Origin: CAVVIO01 sp963748095
GTDB taxonomy: Bacteria > Bacteroidota > Bacteroidia > Bacteroidales > UBA10428
Assembly (NCBI GenBank): GCA_963748095.1
Contig: CAVVIO010000060.1
Span: 1-16,144 of the forward strand
Direction: 5' to 3'
DNA length: 16,144 nucleotides
Part shown: positions 14,694 through 16,144 of the stretch, one piece after another
Position numbering within the stretch: the stretch's first letter is position 1
How the letters are laid out: each line of letters begins with the position of its first letter
Program-made: the position numbers and the translations under genes
The notes under the pieces: generated by a model
Databases searched by the model: none
What the model was told of the DNA's origin: nothing
Seen by the model: the letters and a program-made list of their open reading frames with translations, nothing else

Positions 14694-14739
14694 AAACAGA
14701 AAGAGCGTGTTTGCTTTCGCATACACGCTCTTTCTGTTT
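14694..14739 (-). terminator. Strong 17-bp hairpin terminator after the tRNA
   Basis: AAACAGAAAGAGCGTGT (14694-14710) and ACACGCTCTTTCTGTTT (14723-14739) are perfect reverse complements with a 12-nt loop. On the minus strand the stem is followed by a TTTT run, and the tRNA 3' end lies five bases upstream, so it probably terminated the original tRNA-Val transcript. Confidence 0.75.
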
Positions 14740-14743
14740 AATG

Positions 14744-14785
14744 TGGGCACTACTGGATTCGAACCAGTGACCCTCTGCTTGTAAG
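14744..14785 (-). other. 3' fragment of tRNA-Val(TAC), att junction
   Basis: Reading leftward, anticodon loop CTTACAA (14785-14779, anticodon TAC), stem half GCAGA, variable GGGTC, T-arm ACTGG-TTCGAAT-CCAGT, acceptor AGTGCCC and discriminator A at 14744. CCA is not encoded. The 5' half (acceptor, D-arm, 5' anticodon stem) is missing: the next bases (GCGTGCG on the plus strand) cannot pair with the remaining stem. Such a remnant next to an integrase gene is what insertion into a tRNA 3' end leaves behind. The crossover should lie in the anticodon loop or stem. Confidence 0.8.
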
Positions 14786-14825
14786 GCGTGCGTTTTAGGT
14801 TTTATGTACTTTTATATTAATTCTA

Positions 14826-14857
14826 TTTGCTTTATAAATCAATATGTTATATTTTTA
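14826..14857 (+). promoter_or_regulatory. Likely integrase promoter
   Basis: TTTG (14826-14829), 20 nt, TATTTTTA (14850-14857) fits the -33/-7 pattern and lies 60 bases before the integrase ATG. Its spacer sequence differs from the dispersed family apart from CTTT after the first box. Confidence 0.45.
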
Positions 14858-14889
14858 TACTTTCATTTAAATTCATGTTTTTTCAAAAA

Positions 14890-14911
14890 AAAGTTAAACC
14901 AAAGTTAAACC
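14890..14911. repeat. Two tandem copies of AAAGTTAAACC
   Basis: The 11-bp unit occurs at 14890-14900 and 14901-14911 without a gap, six bases before the integrase start. It could be an arm-type integrase binding site or an operator for autoregulation. Confidence 0.55.
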
Positions 14912-14916
14912 GGAAT

Positions 14917-16144
14917 ATGACTAAAATAAAAATTGTATTGTTTCAAAGTAAGATTTTAAAGGATGAAAGACATCCGGTATTAATTCGTATTGCACACTCA
15001 GGTAAAAGCCGTTATATGGCTACCGGGTATAGTGCAAGTAAAGATGAATGGGTCGAAAAGGGGATGACCTTTAGCAAGGCATATAAAAAGAATTTTAATT
15101 TAACCGGACCTGAATTTGAAAAGGAGAAAAATAAATTGTCAAAAATGCTTAGTAATGCGCAAGATTACTGTGAAGAGATGCAAAATAAGAAAATTTTCAA
15201 TATTGATAAACTGATATTAAAAATAAAAAATATCGAGGAGTCTACTGACTTTTTAGACTTCACAGATAGGATAATAAAAGACAATAAAAAAGCGGGTAAA
15301 ATTGGAAACGCTGTTGTATATCAAACCGTTTATAATTTGGTAGATAAATTTCAGAATGGAAAACAGCTTAATTTGACTGATGTAGACTATAACTGGTTAA
15401 AAGATTTTGAAACCTGGCGTCTTGAAAAAGGGAACAATATGAATACACTTTCAATTTATTTACGAACAATTCGTGCCATATTAAATCTTGCGATTTCCAA
15501 AGGACTTATAGAACCGGGTTTCTATCCATTTGGTAAAGGACGGTATCAAATATCCAATTCACCTACCATTAAAAGAGCTATAGCAAAAGACGATATAGAT
15601 AAAATCAGGAATATTGAATTACCAGAAAATTCATCGATGTGGCATGCCCGTAATTTATTTCTGTTTTCATTTTATTGCAGGGGGATGAATTGGGTGGATA
15701 TGGCAAAATTAAAGCTAAAAAACATCCAATCAGGAAGAATTACATATATCCGAACCAAGACGATGCGGAAAAGTTCAAAGTCTTTCAGCATTAAGATAAA
15801 TGATCGAATTAAGACTATTCTGGACTGGTATTGTGACGGAAAAAATGCGGATGATTATATTTTTCCGATAATTACACGTGACAAGAATCCTGAATTGATG
15901 CGAAAGGATATAAGAAACAATCTGAAAACCTTTAACAAATATTTGCGCAAAGTTGCCGAAAAATGTAAAATAGAAGCACATTTGACAAGTTATGTTTCGA
16001 GGCATTCATGGGCCACTATTGCTAAAAGAATGGGAGTTGAATTAGCTGTTATTTCAGATGGATTAGGACATGCTGATATGCAGGTTACACAGACTTATCT
16101 GGATAGTATAGAAAGTGATAGGATAGATGATGCGAATGATTTGA
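14917..16144 (+). CDS. Site-specific tyrosine recombinase (integrase), 3' end off window
   Basis: At least 409 residues, open to the window end. Order: Arm-DNA-binding beta domain (about 1-50; VLIRIAHSGKSRYMATGY), coiled linker (60-110), SAM-like core-binding domain (about 110-205; FTDRIIKDNKKAGKIGNAVVY), catalytic domain (about 220-400). Catalytic residues: R255 (CRGMNWVDMAKLK), K281 (RTKTMRK), R362-H363 (LTSYVSRHSWAT), H385 (GLGHADMQV) and nucleophile Y394 (TQTYL). The first H of the usual HxxR box is Y359. This is the Bacteroidota phage/ICE integrase type. It would catalyse integration and excision at the tRNA-Val site just to its left. ATG 14917 follows the tandem AAAGTTAAACC repeats; the lysine-rich start is typical. 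The element it belongs to continues to the right. Confidence 0.93.
   Translation, partial: MTKIKIVLFQSKILKDERHPVLIRIAHSGKSRYMATGYSASKDEWVEKGMTFSKAYKKNFNLTGPEFEKEKNKLSKMLSNAQDYCEEMQNKKIFNIDKLILKIKNIEESTDFLDFTDRIIKDNKKAGKIGNAVVYQTVYNLVDKFQNGKQLNLTDVDYNWLKDFETWRLEKGNNMNTLSIYLRTIRAILNLAISKGLIEPGFYPFGKGRYQISNSPTIKRAIAKDDIDKIRNIELPENSSMWHARNLFLFSFYCRGMNWVDMAKLKLKNIQSGRITYIRTKTMRKSSKSFSIKINDRIKTILDWYCDGKNADDYIFPIITRDKNPELMRKDIRNNLKTFNKYLRKVAEKCKIEAHLTSYVSRHSWATIAKRMGVELAVISDGLGHADMQVTQTYLDSIESDRIDDANDL

Noticed and set aside
14744..14820. Complete tRNA gene
   Set aside because: Only the anticodon loop to the 3' end is present; no D-arm or 5' acceptor half can be found to the right.
15775..16005. 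Minus-strand frame in the integrase gene
   Set aside because: It is opposite the catalytic domain of the integrase, whose active-site residues are in frame on the plus strand.
1..16144. CRISPR array
   Set aside because: Repeats seen are dispersed or two-unit tandem repeats; none show regular repeat-spacer spacing.

Overview
The window looks like Bacteroidota (Marinilabiliales or Prolixibacteraceae-like) chromosomal DNA. Supporting signs are a type A T9SS C-terminal sorting domain, a PorT-type outer-membrane barrel, SPII lipoproteins, A-rich ribosome binding regions, promoters of the TTTG / TAnnTTT type, and an integrase of the Bacteroidetes SAM-like type. No rRNA or CRISPR array was seen.

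Left part (1-6200): a fragment of an upstream gene ends at 60. It is followed by a secreted YARHG-domain protein (213-1205, +) and a T9SS-exported parallel beta-helix protein (1605-3188, -). Next come two broken genes: a secreted alpha/beta-hydrolase esterase with one single-base frameshift (3781-5053, +) and a PorT-like barrel protein with two (5133-5800, -).

Centre (6110-10086): a promoter, a small decayed ORF, and a tight two-gene unit. The unit encodes a Tat-exported TIM-barrel glycoside-hydrolase-like protein (6497-8041) and a lipoprotein glycosidase-like protein (8071-10086). Together they look like a small carbohydrate-processing unit in the periplasm or outer envelope. These two genes are visibly richer in G+C than the hypothetical genes on both sides.

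Right part (10374-14210): four AT-rich single-gene units, all on the + strand and all secreted or membrane proteins of unknown function. They are separated by hairpins, palindromes and dispersed repeats, and some are flanked by gene-specific inverted repeats.

Right end (14382-16144): a compact promoter, structured leader and terminator unit; a strong terminator; a 42-bp 3' fragment of a tRNA-Val(TAC) gene; and a tyrosine recombinase gene that runs off the window. This is the left att junction of an element integrated in a tRNA gene. The element body and the intact tRNA should lie to the right.

The most unusual signal is a dispersed promoter-leader family. Five near-identical boxes (TTTG or TTTA, exactly 20 nt, then TACATTT or TACGTTT) plus one diverged copy are spread over the window. 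They lead into two classes of structured leader that precede unrelated genes or no gene at all.
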